A stretch of DNA of 64,000 nt. It comes from Geodermatophilus obscurus DSM 43160. GTDB taxonomy: Bacteria > Actinomycetota > Actinomycetes > Mycobacteriales > Geodermatophilaceae. Positions 15,153 through 23,609 of the stretch are shown piece after piece. The notes under the pieces were generated by a model that saw nothing but the letters and a program-made list of their open reading frames with translations, was not told the origin of the DNA and ran no database searches. Numbering within the stretch: the first letter of the stretch is position 1; every line of letters begins with the position of its first letter. The stretch spans positions 5,146,001 to 5,210,000 of the forward strand of contig NC_013757.1 of the NCBI RefSeq assembly GCF_000025345.1. The letters run 5' to 3'. A program made the position numbers and the translations under genes.

Positions 15153-16280
15153 GTGCCCGTCAACACCCGCGGCGCGATCCTGCGCTCCGCCCCCGGCAAG
15201 TACGAGGTCGTGGACCTGGTCGCCGACGACCCGCGCCAGGGCGAACTCCAGGTCAAGCTGGCGGCGTCCGGCATGTGCCACTCGGACGACCACATCGCCA
15301 CCGGTGACATGCCGGTCGGCCACTACCCCTTCCTGGGCGGCCACGAGGGCGCCGGCGTCGTGACGGCGGTCGGTCCCGGCACCCCCGGCTTCAAGGAGGG
15401 CGACCACGTCGTCTTCTCGTTCCTCCCCGGCTGCGGCCGGTGCCGCTACTGCGCCAACGGTCAGCAGTACATCTGCGACTCGGGCGCCAACCTGCTGATC
15501 GGCTCGCGCTGGGACGACGCGGAGAGCTTCCGCTTCAGCACCACGGACGGCACGCCGGTCGGCCAGATGTGCGGCCTGGGCACCTTCGCCGAGGTGACCA
15601 CGGTCGACGTCCGGTCGACGGTGAAGATCCCCGACGACATCCCGCTGGACGTGGCCTGCCTCGTCGGCTGCGGCGTCGGCACCGGCTGGGGGACGGCGGT
15701 GCAGGCCGGCGAGGTCAAGGCCGGTGACACGGTGATCGTCATGGGCATCGGCGGCATCGGCATCAACGCGGTCCAGGGTGCCGCGCACGCCGGGGCGAGC
15801 CACGTGATCGCGGTCGACCCGGTGGCGTTCAAGCGGGAGAAGGCCATGGAGCTGGGCGCGACGCACGCCTTCGAGAGCATCGAGGAGGCCGCCGAGTTCA
15901 GCCGCAGCGTCACCAACGGCCAGGGTGCCGACAAGGCACTGGTCACCGTGGGCATCCTGAAGGGCGAGCACGTCGCCCAGGCGTTCGAGGCGATCGGCAA
16001 GGGAGGGCGGGTGGTGATCACCGGCCTCGGCGACCTCACCGACGTGGGCATCCCGATCAACCCCAGCATGCTGGCGTTGTTCACCAAGGAGATCCGCGGC
16101 GCCCTGTTCGGCGACCAGAACCCCAGCGCCGACATGCTGAAGATGCTGCGGCTCTACCAGGAGGGGAAGATCAAGCTCGACGAGCTGATCACCAAGCGGT
16201 ACAAGCTCGACGACATCCAGCAGGGCTACGAGGACATGCACGCCGGCAAGAACATCCGCGGCGTCATCGTCTACGACTGA
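15153..16280 (+). CDS. NDMA-dependent zinc alcohol dehydrogenase, mycofactocin-associated
   Basis: A 375-residue zinc-type alcohol dehydrogenase. Catalytic zinc ligands are Cys42 and the GHE pair around His64-Glu65. The structural zinc site is Cys94, 97, 100 and 108 (CGRCRYC plus CDS). The Rossmann motif is VMGIGGIGINAVQ. The insert LIGSRWDDAESFRFSTTDGT is typical of the actinobacterial NDMA-dependent branch, in which nicotinamide stays bound and mycofactocin is the electron acceptor. GAGGAGG lies 6 nt before the GTG at 15153. It sits about 9 kb from mftABC on the other strand and ends in a nested palindrome. Primary alcohols or aldehydes are likely substrates. Confidence 0.93.
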   Translation: MPVNTRGAILRSAPGKYEVVDLVADDPRQGELQVKLAASGMCHSDDHIATGDMPVGHYPFLGGHEGAGVVTAVGPGTPGFKEGDHVVFSFLPGCGRCRYCANGQQYICDSGANLLIGSRWDDAESFRFSTTDGTPVGQMCGLGTFAEVTTVDVRSTVKIPDDIPLDVACLVGCGVGTGWGTAVQAGEVKAGDTVIVMGIGGIGINAVQGAAHAGASHVIAVDPVAFKREKAMELGATHAFESIEEAAEFSRSVTNGQGADKALVTVGILKGEHVAQAFEAIGKGGRVVITGLGDLTDVGIPINPSMLALFTKEIRGALFGDQNPSADMLKMLRLYQEGKIKLDELITKRYKLDDIQQGYEDMHAGKNIRGVIVYD

Positions 16281-16443
16281 CGGGGGACCACCCTCCCCCA
16301 CGCCTCGTAGAAGGGCCCCGTCCTCCCCACCCCTCGAAAGAGGACCCCCTGCTCCCCGTCGCTCGCAAGCTCGCGGCGGGACCCTGCAGGGGGCCGGCGG
16401 GACCCGGGACGGGGCCGGCGGGGCCCTGGAGGGTGGCCGTTCC
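16281..16443. repeat. nested triple family A palindrome
   Basis: Three left arms occur in order (CCACCCTCCCC near 16288, GCCCCGTCCTCCCC near 16315, GACCCCCTGCTCCCC near 16343). After the centre CTCGCAAGCTCGCGG come three right arms in reverse order (GACCCTGCAGGGGGCC to 16395, GACCCGGGACGGGGCC to 16416, GCCCTGGAGGGTGGCC to 16438). Each right arm carries the complement of its own left word. This is one element inside another inside a third, at the end of the NDMA-dehydrogenase gene. Confidence 0.8.
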
Positions 16444-16512
16444 ACCACGTCACCGGGGCCGGGGCGCTCCTCGCCGAGGGGCGCCCCGGTCGCGCGTCTC
16501 GCGAGGAGCACC

Positions 16513-17406
16513 GTGAGCACACCCATCCAGGCCCGGCGCCTGGACGTCACCGGCATGGTCCGGGTCGCCCGCGAGCGGGTCGTCGCCCGCATCCGGGAGG
16601 CCGAGGTCGTCGCCGCCGCGCTGTCGGCGGGCCGGAACGTGCTGCTCGAGGGGCCCCCGGGCACCGGGAAGACGACACTGCTGCGGGCGCTGGCCGACGG
16701 TGCGGGCGTGCCCCTGGTGCTGGTCGAGGGCAACGCCGAGCTGACCCCCACCCGGCTGGTCGGGCACCACGACGCCTCGCGGGTGCTCAGCGAGGACTAC
16801 CGGCCGGAGAACTTCGTGCCCGGCCCGCTGACCCGGGCGATGACCGACGGGGCCATCCTCTACGTCGAGGAGTTCAACCGGGTGCCCGAGGAGACGATGA
16901 ACGTCCTGCTCGGCGTGCTGTCCGAGCGGGAGATGCACGTGCCCCGCTTCGGCCGGGTGACCGCCCGGCCCACGTTCCGGCTGGTGGCGGCCATGAACCC
17001 GTTCGACGCCGTCGGCACCGCGCGGGTCACCCCCGCGCTCTACGACCGGTCCTGCCGCGTCGCCATGGGCTACCAGGACGAGGACGCCGAGCTCGCCGTC
17101 GTCGCCGCCGCGACCGGTGGCCCCGGGCCGCTGGTGGGGCGGTCGGTGCGCTCGGTGCGGATCACCCGGGACCACCCCGAGCTGCGGATCGGCTCCTCGG
17201 TGCGCGGGGCGATCGACACCGTGCTCATCGCGGTGGAGCTGGCCACCGTCCGGGGGCACGGCGCCGACGAGGACAGCACCGGCCTGGACGCCGCGCTCGC
17301 CGCCCTGACCGGCAAGGTCACCCTCGCCGACGGCGCGACGCGACCGGTGGAGGACGTCGTCGCCGACATCTGGCGCCGGGCGGGTGAGGAGCTGGGAAAA
17401 GGCTGA
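16513..17406 (+). CDS. MoxR-family AAA+ ATPase
   Basis: A 297-residue AAA+ ATPase of the MoxR/RavA group. Walker A GPPGTGKTT is at about 46-54, Walker B reads ILYVEEFNRVPEE, and sensor-1 is LVAAMNPFDAVG. Such proteins act with VWA-domain partners as metal-insertion or assembly chaperones, and a VWA protein follows directly at 17403. The GTG at 16513 has GAGGAG upstream. The target complex is not in the window. It begins just after the nested palindrome, so transcription probably starts locally. Confidence 0.92.
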   Translation: MSTPIQARRLDVTGMVRVARERVVARIREAEVVAAALSAGRNVLLEGPPGTGKTTLLRALADGAGVPLVLVEGNAELTPTRLVGHHDASRVLSEDYRPENFVPGPLTRAMTDGAILYVEEFNRVPEETMNVLLGVLSEREMHVPRFGRVTARPTFRLVAAMNPFDAVGTARVTPALYDRSCRVAMGYQDEDAELAVVAAATGGPGPLVGRSVRSVRITRDHPELRIGSSVRGAIDTVLIAVELATVRGHGADEDSTGLDAALAALTGKVTLADGATRPVEDVVADIWRRAGEELGKG

Positions 17407-18419
17407 CCGCCGACGAGGCGGAGCAGGCCCCTTCCGGCGCACCGGCGCCACCGCCGGGCGGGCGCCCGCCGCAGCCGGCCGCGGTCGAGGACCCCGCCGA
17501 CGTCGAGCAGCTCCTCCGCGCCCACGCCGCCCGCCGGGCCGGCCGGGACGAGCTGAGCCGGGCGCACCCGGACTTCCAGCAGGTCTCCCCGCAAGCCGGG
17601 CAGCTCGACGAGCAGGCGCTCAGCGACCTGGTCGCCCGGGACCCCGAGGCGGCCTCCCGCCTGCTGACCGCGATGGGCCGGGCCTTCGACCCCGGGCTGC
17701 GCGCGGCCGCCCGGTCGCTGGCCTCCCGGCTGCCGGTGGGCGCCCCGCGCGCCGGCGTCCCCGACCGGCCGGGCACCCGGCGAGTGGTGACCCGGCGGGA
17801 CGATACCGGCAGCGACGTCGACCTGGACGCGACCCTGGCCGCCCGCGGCGCCGAGCCGCACTGGCGGGCCGACCACCTGCACACCCGCGGCTGGCGGTCC
17901 ACCGGGCGGGCCTGCGTGCTGCTGGTCGACGCGTCCGGGTCGGTCGCCGGGGACGAGCTCGCGGTCGCCGTCCTGACCGCCTCGGCGCTGGCCCAGCGGA
18001 TGCGGCCGGGCGACGAGCTGGCCGTCGTCGCGTTCTGGTCGAAGGCGGTGGTGCTGCGGCCGCTGTCGGCCGACCCGCGCAGCGACCTCGTCGTCGACCG
18101 GTTGTTCGACCTGCGCGGCGGTGGGACCACCGACCTCGACCTGGGGCTGCGGACCGCCGCCGCGCAGCTGACCCGCACGCGCGCGGCCGCCCGCGACGTC
18201 CTGCTGCTCTCCGACGGGCTGGCCACCGAGAGCCCCGACCCGCTGCCGGCGGCGGCCGCGCTGGCCCGCGCCGGTGGCCGCCTGCACGTGCTGTCGCTGT
18301 CGGCCGAACCGGACTCGGAGGCCGGCTGCGCCGCCCTGGCCGCGGCCGGGGGCGGCCGGGTCGCGCCGCTGCGGCGGCCGACGGACGCGCCGGTCGCCGT
18401 CCGCGCCGTCCTCGGCTGA
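17403..18419 (+). CDS. VWA-domain protein, partner of the MoxR ATPase (apparent CTG start)
   Basis: About 338 residues. A charged N-terminal region is followed by a VWA domain whose MIDAS motif DASGSVAG lies near residue 176; VVAFWSKAVV, GGGTTDLDLGL and LLLSDGLATE are later VWA elements. The frame is bounded by a stop at 17385, and no ATG, GTG or TTG occurs before Met at 17673, which would discard a conserved-looking N-terminus. CTG at 17403 overlaps the MoxR stop as CTGA, mimicking the usual ATGA coupling, so it is the best start. The MoxR-VWA pair is a common assembly module; its client is unknown. Confidence 0.82.
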   Translation: MTADEAEQAPSGAPAPPPGGRPPQPAAVEDPADVEQLLRAHAARRAGRDELSRAHPDFQQVSPQAGQLDEQALSDLVARDPEAASRLLTAMGRAFDPGLRAAARSLASRLPVGAPRAGVPDRPGTRRVVTRRDDTGSDVDLDATLAARGAEPHWRADHLHTRGWRSTGRACVLLVDASGSVAGDELAVAVLTASALAQRMRPGDELAVVAFWSKAVVLRPLSADPRSDLVVDRLFDLRGGGTTDLDLGLRTAAAQLTRTRAAARDVLLLSDGLATESPDPLPAAAALARAGGRLHVLSLSAEPDSEAGCAALAAAGGGRVAPLRRPTDAPVAVRAVLG

Positions 18420-18531
18420 ACGACGGCGGGCGGAGTCGCTCGCGTCTCCCGAGCCACCGCGTATCAGCAGGCCCCGGCCGGCCCTCTGAGAGGACGCCGG
18501 AACACCCGGCACCGCACGGACCGGAGGACCG

Positions 18532-18984
18532 ATGATGACCGCGACCGAGGACGGCCTGGAACTGCGGTACGACGACCCCCACCTGCTCCCCACGGCCAAG
18601 GAGGCCCTGACCGCGCGGCAGCGGGTCGTCGTGCGCCTCACCGGCCCGAGCGCCAAGCGGGCGGCCAACGTCTTCCTGGGCGGGGACCACCGGCTCTACG
18701 ACGGAGTGCGGACCGTCCTCTCCCCCGGCCCGATGACCGGAATCCTCTCCTACACGGGACTGTCCGATCTCGCGCGGGTCATCGCCCTGGGCCGGCTCCG
18801 GGGTCACCGGGTCGACGTGGAGTACGTCGACCCCACCCGGGAGTTCCGGCTCAGCCTCGTCCCGCCGCCCGCCTCCGCTCGTCCGGGCGACGGGCAGGCC
18901 CGGGTGCCGCGTCCCCGGCGGCCGAGCGACCTGCCGCACCGGCCGCCCGTCGCCCTCGACGGAGGCGACGCGCTGAGCGGGTGA
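18532..18984 (+). CDS. hypothetical protein
   Basis: A 150-residue protein I do not recognise. Residues 25-115 look like a compact alpha/beta domain (RQRVVVRLTGPSAKRAANVF, GPMTGILSYTGLSDLARVI, GHRVDVEYVDPTREFRL). The tail is proline/arginine-rich and probably disordered. ATG-ATG at 18532 follows GGAGGA, a strong ribosome site. It lies downstream of the MoxR-VWA pair with a 112-nt gap and converges with xdhC, ending 37 nt from its stop. No signal peptide or membrane segment is visible. Confidence 0.7.
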   Translation: MMTATEDGLELRYDDPHLLPTAKEALTARQRVVVRLTGPSAKRAANVFLGGDHRLYDGVRTVLSPGPMTGILSYTGLSDLARVIALGRLRGHRVDVEYVDPTREFRLSLVPPPASARPGDGQARVPRPRRPSDLPHRPPVALDGGDALSG

Positions 18985-19021
18985 CGGCGCCCAGGGCACC
19001 GGTCACCGCGCGTCGGACCGC

Positions 19022-20143
19022 TCAGCGGTCGGCGGTGCGGTGGATCGGCCCCTCGGTGCCGGTCAGCCGCTCCCCCGAGCCGCCCCAGCGGCCGGCGATG
19101 ACCTCCGCGGCGATCGAGATGGCCGTCTCCTCGGGGGTGCGGGCGCCGAGGTCCAGCCCGATCGGCGACGACAGCCGGGCCAGCTCCTCCTTCGACAGCC
19201 CGGCCTCCTCCAGCCGGGCGAGCCGCTCCTCGTGCGTGCGCCTGGACCCCATCGCGCCGACGTAGGCGACCGGCAGCCGCAGCGCGACCTCCAGCAGCGG
19301 GACGTCGAACTTGGGGTCGTGGGTGAGCACGCACAGCACGGTGCGCTCGTCGATCCGGCCGGCGTCGACCTCGCCCTGCAGGTAGCGGTGCGGCCACTCG
19401 ACGACCACCTCGTGCGCGTCGGGGAAGCGCTTGGGCGTCGCGAACACCGGGCGGGCGTCGCACACGGTGACCCGGTAGCCCAGGAAGGCGCCGACCCGGG
19501 CGACGGCGGCGGCGAAGTCGATGGCGCCGAAGACGACCATCCGGGCGGCCGGCGCGAAGGCGTTGACGAACAGCGACAGGTCGTCGCCGCGGCGCTCGCC
19601 GTCGTGCCCGACGTGCAGCATCCCGGTGCGGCCGGCGGCCAGCATGCCGCGCGCGTCGTCGGCGACGGCGTCGTCCAGCCGCTGCAGGCCCAGGGTGCCC
19701 GAGCTGCGGTCCGGCCAGACGACCAGCCGCCGGCCCACCCGGTCCTCCGGGCCGGCCACGCAGGTGACGACGGCGACCGGCTCGTGCCGGTCCACGGACT
19801 CGGCGATCTCGCCGAGCTCGGGGAAGGACTCCCGCGACACCGGCTCGACGAAGACGTCGAGGATCCCGCCGCAGGTCAGCCCCACGGCGAAGGCGTCGTC
19901 GTCGCTGACCCCGTACCGCTCGAGGGTGGGGACGCCGGACTCCACGACGTCCCTGGCCTCCTCGTACACCGCGCCCTCGACGCAGCCGCCGGAGACGCTG
20001 CCCACCGCGGTGCCGTCGGGGCCGACGAGCATCGACGCGCCGGCCGGGCGCGGGGCGGAGCGCCAGGTGGCCACCACCGTGCCCATGCCGACGGTCTCGC
20101 CCGCCTGCCACCAGCCGATCAGGTCCTCGAGCACGTCACGCAC
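19022..20143 (-). CDS. XdhC/CoxI-family molybdoenzyme maturation protein
   Basis: A 373-residue protein with the N-terminal XdhC_CoxI domain (VATWRSAPRPAGASM, VGSVSGGCVEGAV, GLTCGG) and the C-terminal XdhC Rossmann domain (VVFGAIDFAAAVARVGAFLG, THDPKFDVPLL, YVGAMGSRRTHEERL). XdhC proteins bind the molybdenum cofactor and help sulfurate and insert it into xanthine-dehydrogenase or CO-dehydrogenase-type hydroxylases. It is the third gene of a minus-strand set CoxD-like ATPase, CoxE-like VWA protein, XdhC. No hydroxylase subunit genes are in the window, although Mo cofactor genes lie 9-17 kb away. Confidence 0.93.
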   Translation of the reverse strand: MRDVLEDLIGWWQAGETVGMGTVVATWRSAPRPAGASMLVGPDGTAVGSVSGGCVEGAVYEEARDVVESGVPTLERYGVSDDDAFAVGLTCGGILDVFVEPVSRESFPELGEIAESVDRHEPVAVVTCVAGPEDRVGRRLVVWPDRSSGTLGLQRLDDAVADDARGMLAAGRTGMLHVGHDGERRGDDLSLFVNAFAPAARMVVFGAIDFAAAVARVGAFLGYRVTVCDARPVFATPKRFPDAHEVVVEWPHRYLQGEVDAGRIDERTVLCVLTHDPKFDVPLLEVALRLPVAYVGAMGSRRTHEERLARLEEAGLSKEELARLSSPIGLDLGARTPEETAISIAAEVIAGRWGGSGERLTGTEGPIHRTADR

Positions 20144-20161
20144 GACTGCCCTCCTCTGGGC

Positions 20162-21301
20162 TCAGGCACGGGAGATGACCCCCGCGAGCTCCTGGAACGC
20201 CGCCAGGCTGTGCCCGGCGACGAAGTGGTCGACCGACGGCAGCGCCGCCTGCATGCCGCCGGTGAGCGGCTCGTAGCCCTCGCGGCCCTTGTGCGGGTTG
20301 ACCCACACGACCGCGTGCGCCAGCCGCTGCAGCCGGGCCATCTGCTCGGCGAGCACGTCGGTGCCGCCGCGCTCCCAACCGTCGCTGCACACGACGACGA
20401 CCGCGCCGCGGGCGGTGCCGCGCTGCCCCCACCGGTCGAGGAACGCCTTGAGCACCTCACCGAGCCGGGTGCCGCCGGACCAGTCCGGGATCGCCGAGCC
20501 GCTGGCGGCCAGCGCCTTGTCGGGGTCGCGCATCCGCAGCTCCCGGGTGACCCGGGTCAGCCGCGTGCCGACGGTGAAGACCTCCGTCGCGGCCGGGCGC
20601 GCCCGGACGGCGGCGTGCGCGAAGCGCAGCAGCGAGTCGGCGTAGGGACTCATCGAGCCGGACACGTCGACGAGCAGGACGACGCGGCGCGGGCGGGGCC
20701 GGGCACGCCGGTGCAGCAGCCGGGTGACCTCGCCGCCGTCGTGCAGGGCGTGGCGGACCGTGCGGGAGGCGTGGACGGCGCCGTGCGGGCTGGGCCGCCG
20801 GCGGCGCGAGAGCCGCATCGGCGCGGCCGGGACCAGCAGCGCGAACAGCCGGCGCAGCTGCTCGCGCTCGGCGCCGGTCAACTCCGAGACGTCGCGGTGG
20901 CGCAGCACCTCGTCGGCGCTGGCCTGCCCGGCGAGGTCCGGCGGCGAGTCGCCGTCCCCCTCGCCGTCTCCGGGGTCCATCGGGGCCGTGGTGAGCGTCC
21001 GCTGCCGCTGCTGGGCCGCGGGCGGCACCGGCCGCGGCGACTCGCCACCGAAGTACGCGGCGAACGCGGCGTCGTAGCGCTCCAGGTCGTCCGGCCCGGC
21101 ACAGAGGGTCAGCCGGCCGCTCCAGTAGACGGCGGTGGCGTCGAGGACGTCGAGCGCGGCGACGGCGGCCAGCATCGCCTCGACCCGGTCCGGGGAGGCG
21201 CCCACCCCAGCGACCCGGAGGGTGCGGGCGAAGCCCAGCACGGTGTCGACGACGTCACGGGGTGGACGGGCGGCCTCCTCCCGTGGCCCCCTGCCGGGCA
21301 C
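20162..21301 (-). CDS. CoxE-like VWA-domain protein
   Basis: About 379 residues. The N-terminal part begins DVVDTVLGFARTLRVAGV, as in CoxE relatives. A glycine/proline linker follows, then a VWA domain with MIDAS DVSGSM near residue 210 and the late motifs DWSGGTRLGEVLKAFL, CSDGWERGG and AHAVVWVNPHKG. CoxE acts with the CoxD ATPase in building the CuSMo site of CO dehydrogenase; related pairs serve other Mo hydroxylases. The start is uncertain: GTG at 21301 or 21241. An in-frame extension to 21442 is built of repeat sequence and is unlikely. Family A repeats fill the gap to the upstream ATPase. Confidence 0.85.
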   Translation of the reverse strand: MPGRGPREEAARPPRDVVDTVLGFARTLRVAGVGASPDRVEAMLAAVAALDVLDATAVYWSGRLTLCAGPDDLERYDAAFAAYFGGESPRPVPPAAQQRQRTLTTAPMDPGDGEGDGDSPPDLAGQASADEVLRHRDVSELTGAEREQLRRLFALLVPAAPMRLSRRRRPSPHGAVHASRTVRHALHDGGEVTRLLHRRARPRPRRVVLLVDVSGSMSPYADSLLRFAHAAVRARPAATEVFTVGTRLTRVTRELRMRDPDKALAASGSAIPDWSGGTRLGEVLKAFLDRWGQRGTARGAVVVVCSDGWERGGTDVLAEQMARLQRLAHAVVWVNPHKGREGYEPLTGGMQAALPSVDHFVAGHSLAAFQELAGVISRA

Positions 21302-21431
21302 CGCCCCGAGCTCGCGAGGGGTGGGGGGCAGGGGGTTCTTCGGCCGAGCCTGCGAGGGGTGGGGAGAACGGGCGGCCTCGTCCCGGGTCCCGCCCCGAGC
21401 CTGCGAGGGGTGGGGAGGACGAGGTCCTTTC
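21285..21431. repeat. tandem family A palindromes between coxD-like and coxE-like genes
   Basis: Two or more units lie side by side. One is GGCCCCCTGCCGGGCACCG ... GAGGGGTGGGGGGCAGGGGG (about 21288-21335). A second is GCCTCGTCCCGGGTCCCG ... GGGTGGGGAGGACGAGGTCC (about 21373-21427). They contain the central words CGAGCTCGCGAG and CGAGCCTGCGAG. The block interrupts an apparent operon, so it could reduce transcription into coxE and xdhC. Confidence 0.72.
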
Positions 21432-22349
21432 TCAGCCGCCACCGAAGAGCGCCCCCCGGGCCAGGGCGTGCACGCGGTCGGTGTCCTCCCGGTACTTGAG
21501 GACCGCGCCCAGCGTCCGCGCGGCGACGTCGGGGTCCAGCTCGCGGGCGCCGAGGGTGTACAGCGCGGTCGCCCAGTCCATCGCCTCGGCGACCCCGGGC
21601 GGCTTGAGCAGGTCCAGGGTGCGCAGCTTCGCCGTCGCGCGGGCCACCTCGCGGGCCAGCTGCTCGGTCACGTCGGGCAGCCGGCGACGCAGGATCGCCA
21701 CTTCGCGGTCGAAGTCCGGGTGCTGCAGCCAGTGGTAGAGGCAGCGCCGCTTGAGGGCGTCGTGCACCTCGCGGGTGCGGTTGGAGGTCAGCACCACCAG
21801 CGGCGGGGTGGTGGCGCGGATGGTGCCGAGCTCGGGGATGGAGATGGTGAAGTCGGACAGGACCTCCAGCAGGAAGGCCTCGAACTCGTCGTCGGCGCGG
21901 TCGACCTCGTCGACCAGCAGCACGCTCGGGGAGTCCTCCAGCGCCTGCAGCAGCGGCCGGGCCAGCAGGAACCGACGGTCGTAGAGCGAGGCCTCCAGCG
22001 TCTCGGTGTCGCCGGTGGCGTGCGCGGCCTCGGCGGCGCGCAGGTGCAGCAGCTGCCGGCCGAAGTCCCAGTCGTAGAGCGCCTGGCTGGCCTCCAGGCC
22101 CTCGTAGCACTGCAGCCGGTAGATCGGCCGGCCGGTGACCCGGGCCAGCGCCTGGGCCAGCGCGGTCTTGCCGACGCCGGCCTCGCCCTCGAGGAACAGC
22201 GGGCGGTGCATGGCCAGCGCCAGGTACGCGGCCGTCGCCAGGCCCTCGTCGGGCAGGTAACCGGTCGCCTCGAGGGCCGCGGCCAGCTCGTCGGGTCCGT
22301 TGATCCCGCCGTCCGCGCCGGGCAACGGCCGCACCGTGGTCTCGCTCAC
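21432..22349 (-). CDS. CoxD-like MoxR-family AAA+ ATPase
   Basis: A 305-residue ATPase. Walker A GEAGVGKT is at 55-62, Walker B is VLLVDEVDRADDEFEAFLL, and the substrate-type motif YRLQCYEGLEASQALYDWDF marks the CoxD branch of MoxR proteins. LTSNRTREVHDALKRRCLYHW holds sensor-1 and the arginine finger. CoxD is a chaperone for copper-sulfur loading of CO-dehydrogenase-type enzymes; close homologues work on other molybdenum hydroxylases. GTG at 22349 is chosen; the 43 in-frame codons before it are arginine/proline-rich and without a ribosome site. It is the first gene of the CoxD-CoxE-XdhC set. Confidence 0.92.
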   Translation of the reverse strand: MSETTVRPLPGADGGINGPDELAAALEATGYLPDEGLATAAYLALAMHRPLFLEGEAGVGKTALAQALARVTGRPIYRLQCYEGLEASQALYDWDFGRQLLHLRAAEAAHATGDTETLEASLYDRRFLLARPLLQALEDSPSVLLVDEVDRADDEFEAFLLEVLSDFTISIPELGTIRATTPPLVVLTSNRTREVHDALKRRCLYHWLQHPDFDREVAILRRRLPDVTEQLAREVARATAKLRTLDLLKPPGVAEAMDWATALYTLGARELDPDVAARTLGAVLKYREDTDRVHALARGALFGGG

Positions 22350-22508
22350 GTCCCGAGCATCCCACCTGCCGGGCCGGCACGGCCTGCCCGGTCGGGCGAT
22401 CCCGCGCCCGGGACGGCAGATGGCCGGCCGGGAGCTGGGTCCTCGGCCGGCCACCGCCGTGTGGTCCCCCCGGGTCACGCCCAGGGAGGGACCGTCAGGT
22501 GCCCGCGA

Positions 22509-23609
22509 TCAGCGGCCGATCCTGCCGTCGTTGTCGCGGTCGAGGGCGTTCCCGGCGACCCCGGTCCCGTCGTCGACCTCGACCTGCTCCTTGCGGACGT
22601 CCTCCGACACCCGCTCCTGGTCGGTGACGGTCTGCTTGTCCAGGCGGACCCGCTCGACCGGCACGGCCTCCTTCTCCACCACCGGACGCTCGGCGTGCAG
22701 GGTGACCTCGTGCTCCTCCTCGGAGATCGCCGGCCCGTCCATCGCGTTGCCCACGTTGGCGTCGGTGATCGGCTCGCGCTCGACCCGGACCTCCTCGCGG
22801 GAGACCGGCACCGTCTCGGTCACGTTCTCGGTGACCACGTACTTGCGCAGCCGGGCCCGGCCGACCTCCTCCGAGCGGGTGCCCACGTCCAGCCGCTCCT
22901 CCGAGCGGGTCATCGCGTTGTCGGTGGTCGGCCCGGAGACGTCTCGGCCGACGATGCCGGCCTCGCCGGTGTGGTCAGCTCGCCCGTCCCGGTCGCGGTC
23001 CGTGCGGCCCGATGTCCCCGCGGCCATCCCGGCCCCCGCGGCGCCGGCGGACATCCCGGCCGTTCCGGTGGTTCCGGTCGTCGTCGTGGGGTCGATGACG
23101 TCACGGTCGCGGTCGGTGCCGGACCCTCCGCTGGTCTCGGTCGTCGTCGTGGGGTCGATGACGTCACGGTCGCCGCCGCTGCCGGTCATCCCGGCGGTGC
23201 CCGTCGTCGTCGAGGGGTCCATGACCGCCTGCTGGTCGCGGTCGACCCGGCCCACGGTGGTGTCGGTCTGCGTCCCCTGACCGACCTGCCCCTGACCGAC
23301 CTGCATGCCGTAGTAGCGGTAGAGCTCCTGCTCCTCCTGCGGCGACAGGTGCCCGTCGGTGTCGACCTTCGGGGCGTCCTTGACCTGGCTCTTGCTCACC
23401 GGTACGCGGAGACCGTCGTCGGTGAGGTCGGCGTCCCGGATCGGGACGAAGGACTCCTTGGTGCCGAACAGGCCGGTACGCACCGTGACCCACTCGGGCT
23501 GACCGCTCTCGTCGTCGAGGTAGACCTCCGAGGCCGAGCCGATCTTGTCACCGCTCTGGTCGTAGACGTCCTTGCCGATCACGCGGCTGATGGCTTCGGT
23601 GCCGATCAT
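22509..23609 (-). CDS. PRC-barrel plus DUF2382 stress protein
   Basis: A 366-residue protein. The N-terminal PRC-barrel (residues about 3-75, GKDVYDQSGDKIGSASEVYL) is followed by a low-complexity linker (about 110-225). There DRDVIDPTTTT occurs twice, a degenerate MDPSTTTGT also appears, and a Gly/Ala/Met stretch follows. Then comes the C-terminal DUF2382 domain (about 240-350, LRKYVVTENVTETVPVSREEV and VEKEAVPVERVRL). This architecture is common in Geodermatophilaceae and other desiccation-tolerant actinobacteria and is usually linked to general stress. The linker repeats are also clear at DNA level and may vary in copy number. No operon partner. Confidence 0.92.
   Translation of the reverse strand: MIGTEAISRVIGKDVYDQSGDKIGSASEVYLDDESGQPEWVTVRTGLFGTKESFVPIRDADLTDDGLRVPVSKSQVKDAPKVDTDGHLSPQEEQELYRYYGMQVGQGQVGQGTQTDTTVGRVDRDQQAVMDPSTTTGTAGMTGSGGDRDVIDPTTTTETSGGSGTDRDRDVIDPTTTTGTTGTAGMSAGAAGAGMAAGTSGRTDRDRDGRADHTGEAGIVGRDVSGPTTDNAMTRSEERLDVGTRSEEVGRARLRKYVVTENVTETVPVSREEVRVEREPITDANVGNAMDGPAISEEEHEVTLHAERPVVEKEAVPVERVRLDKQTVTDQERVSEDVRKEQVEVDDGTGVAGNALDRDNDGRIGR

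Noticed and set aside
19040-21499. 819-codon plus-strand frame over xdhC and coxE
   Set aside because: Low-complexity composition, no ribosome site, and it is fully antisense to clear XdhC and CoxE-like proteins.
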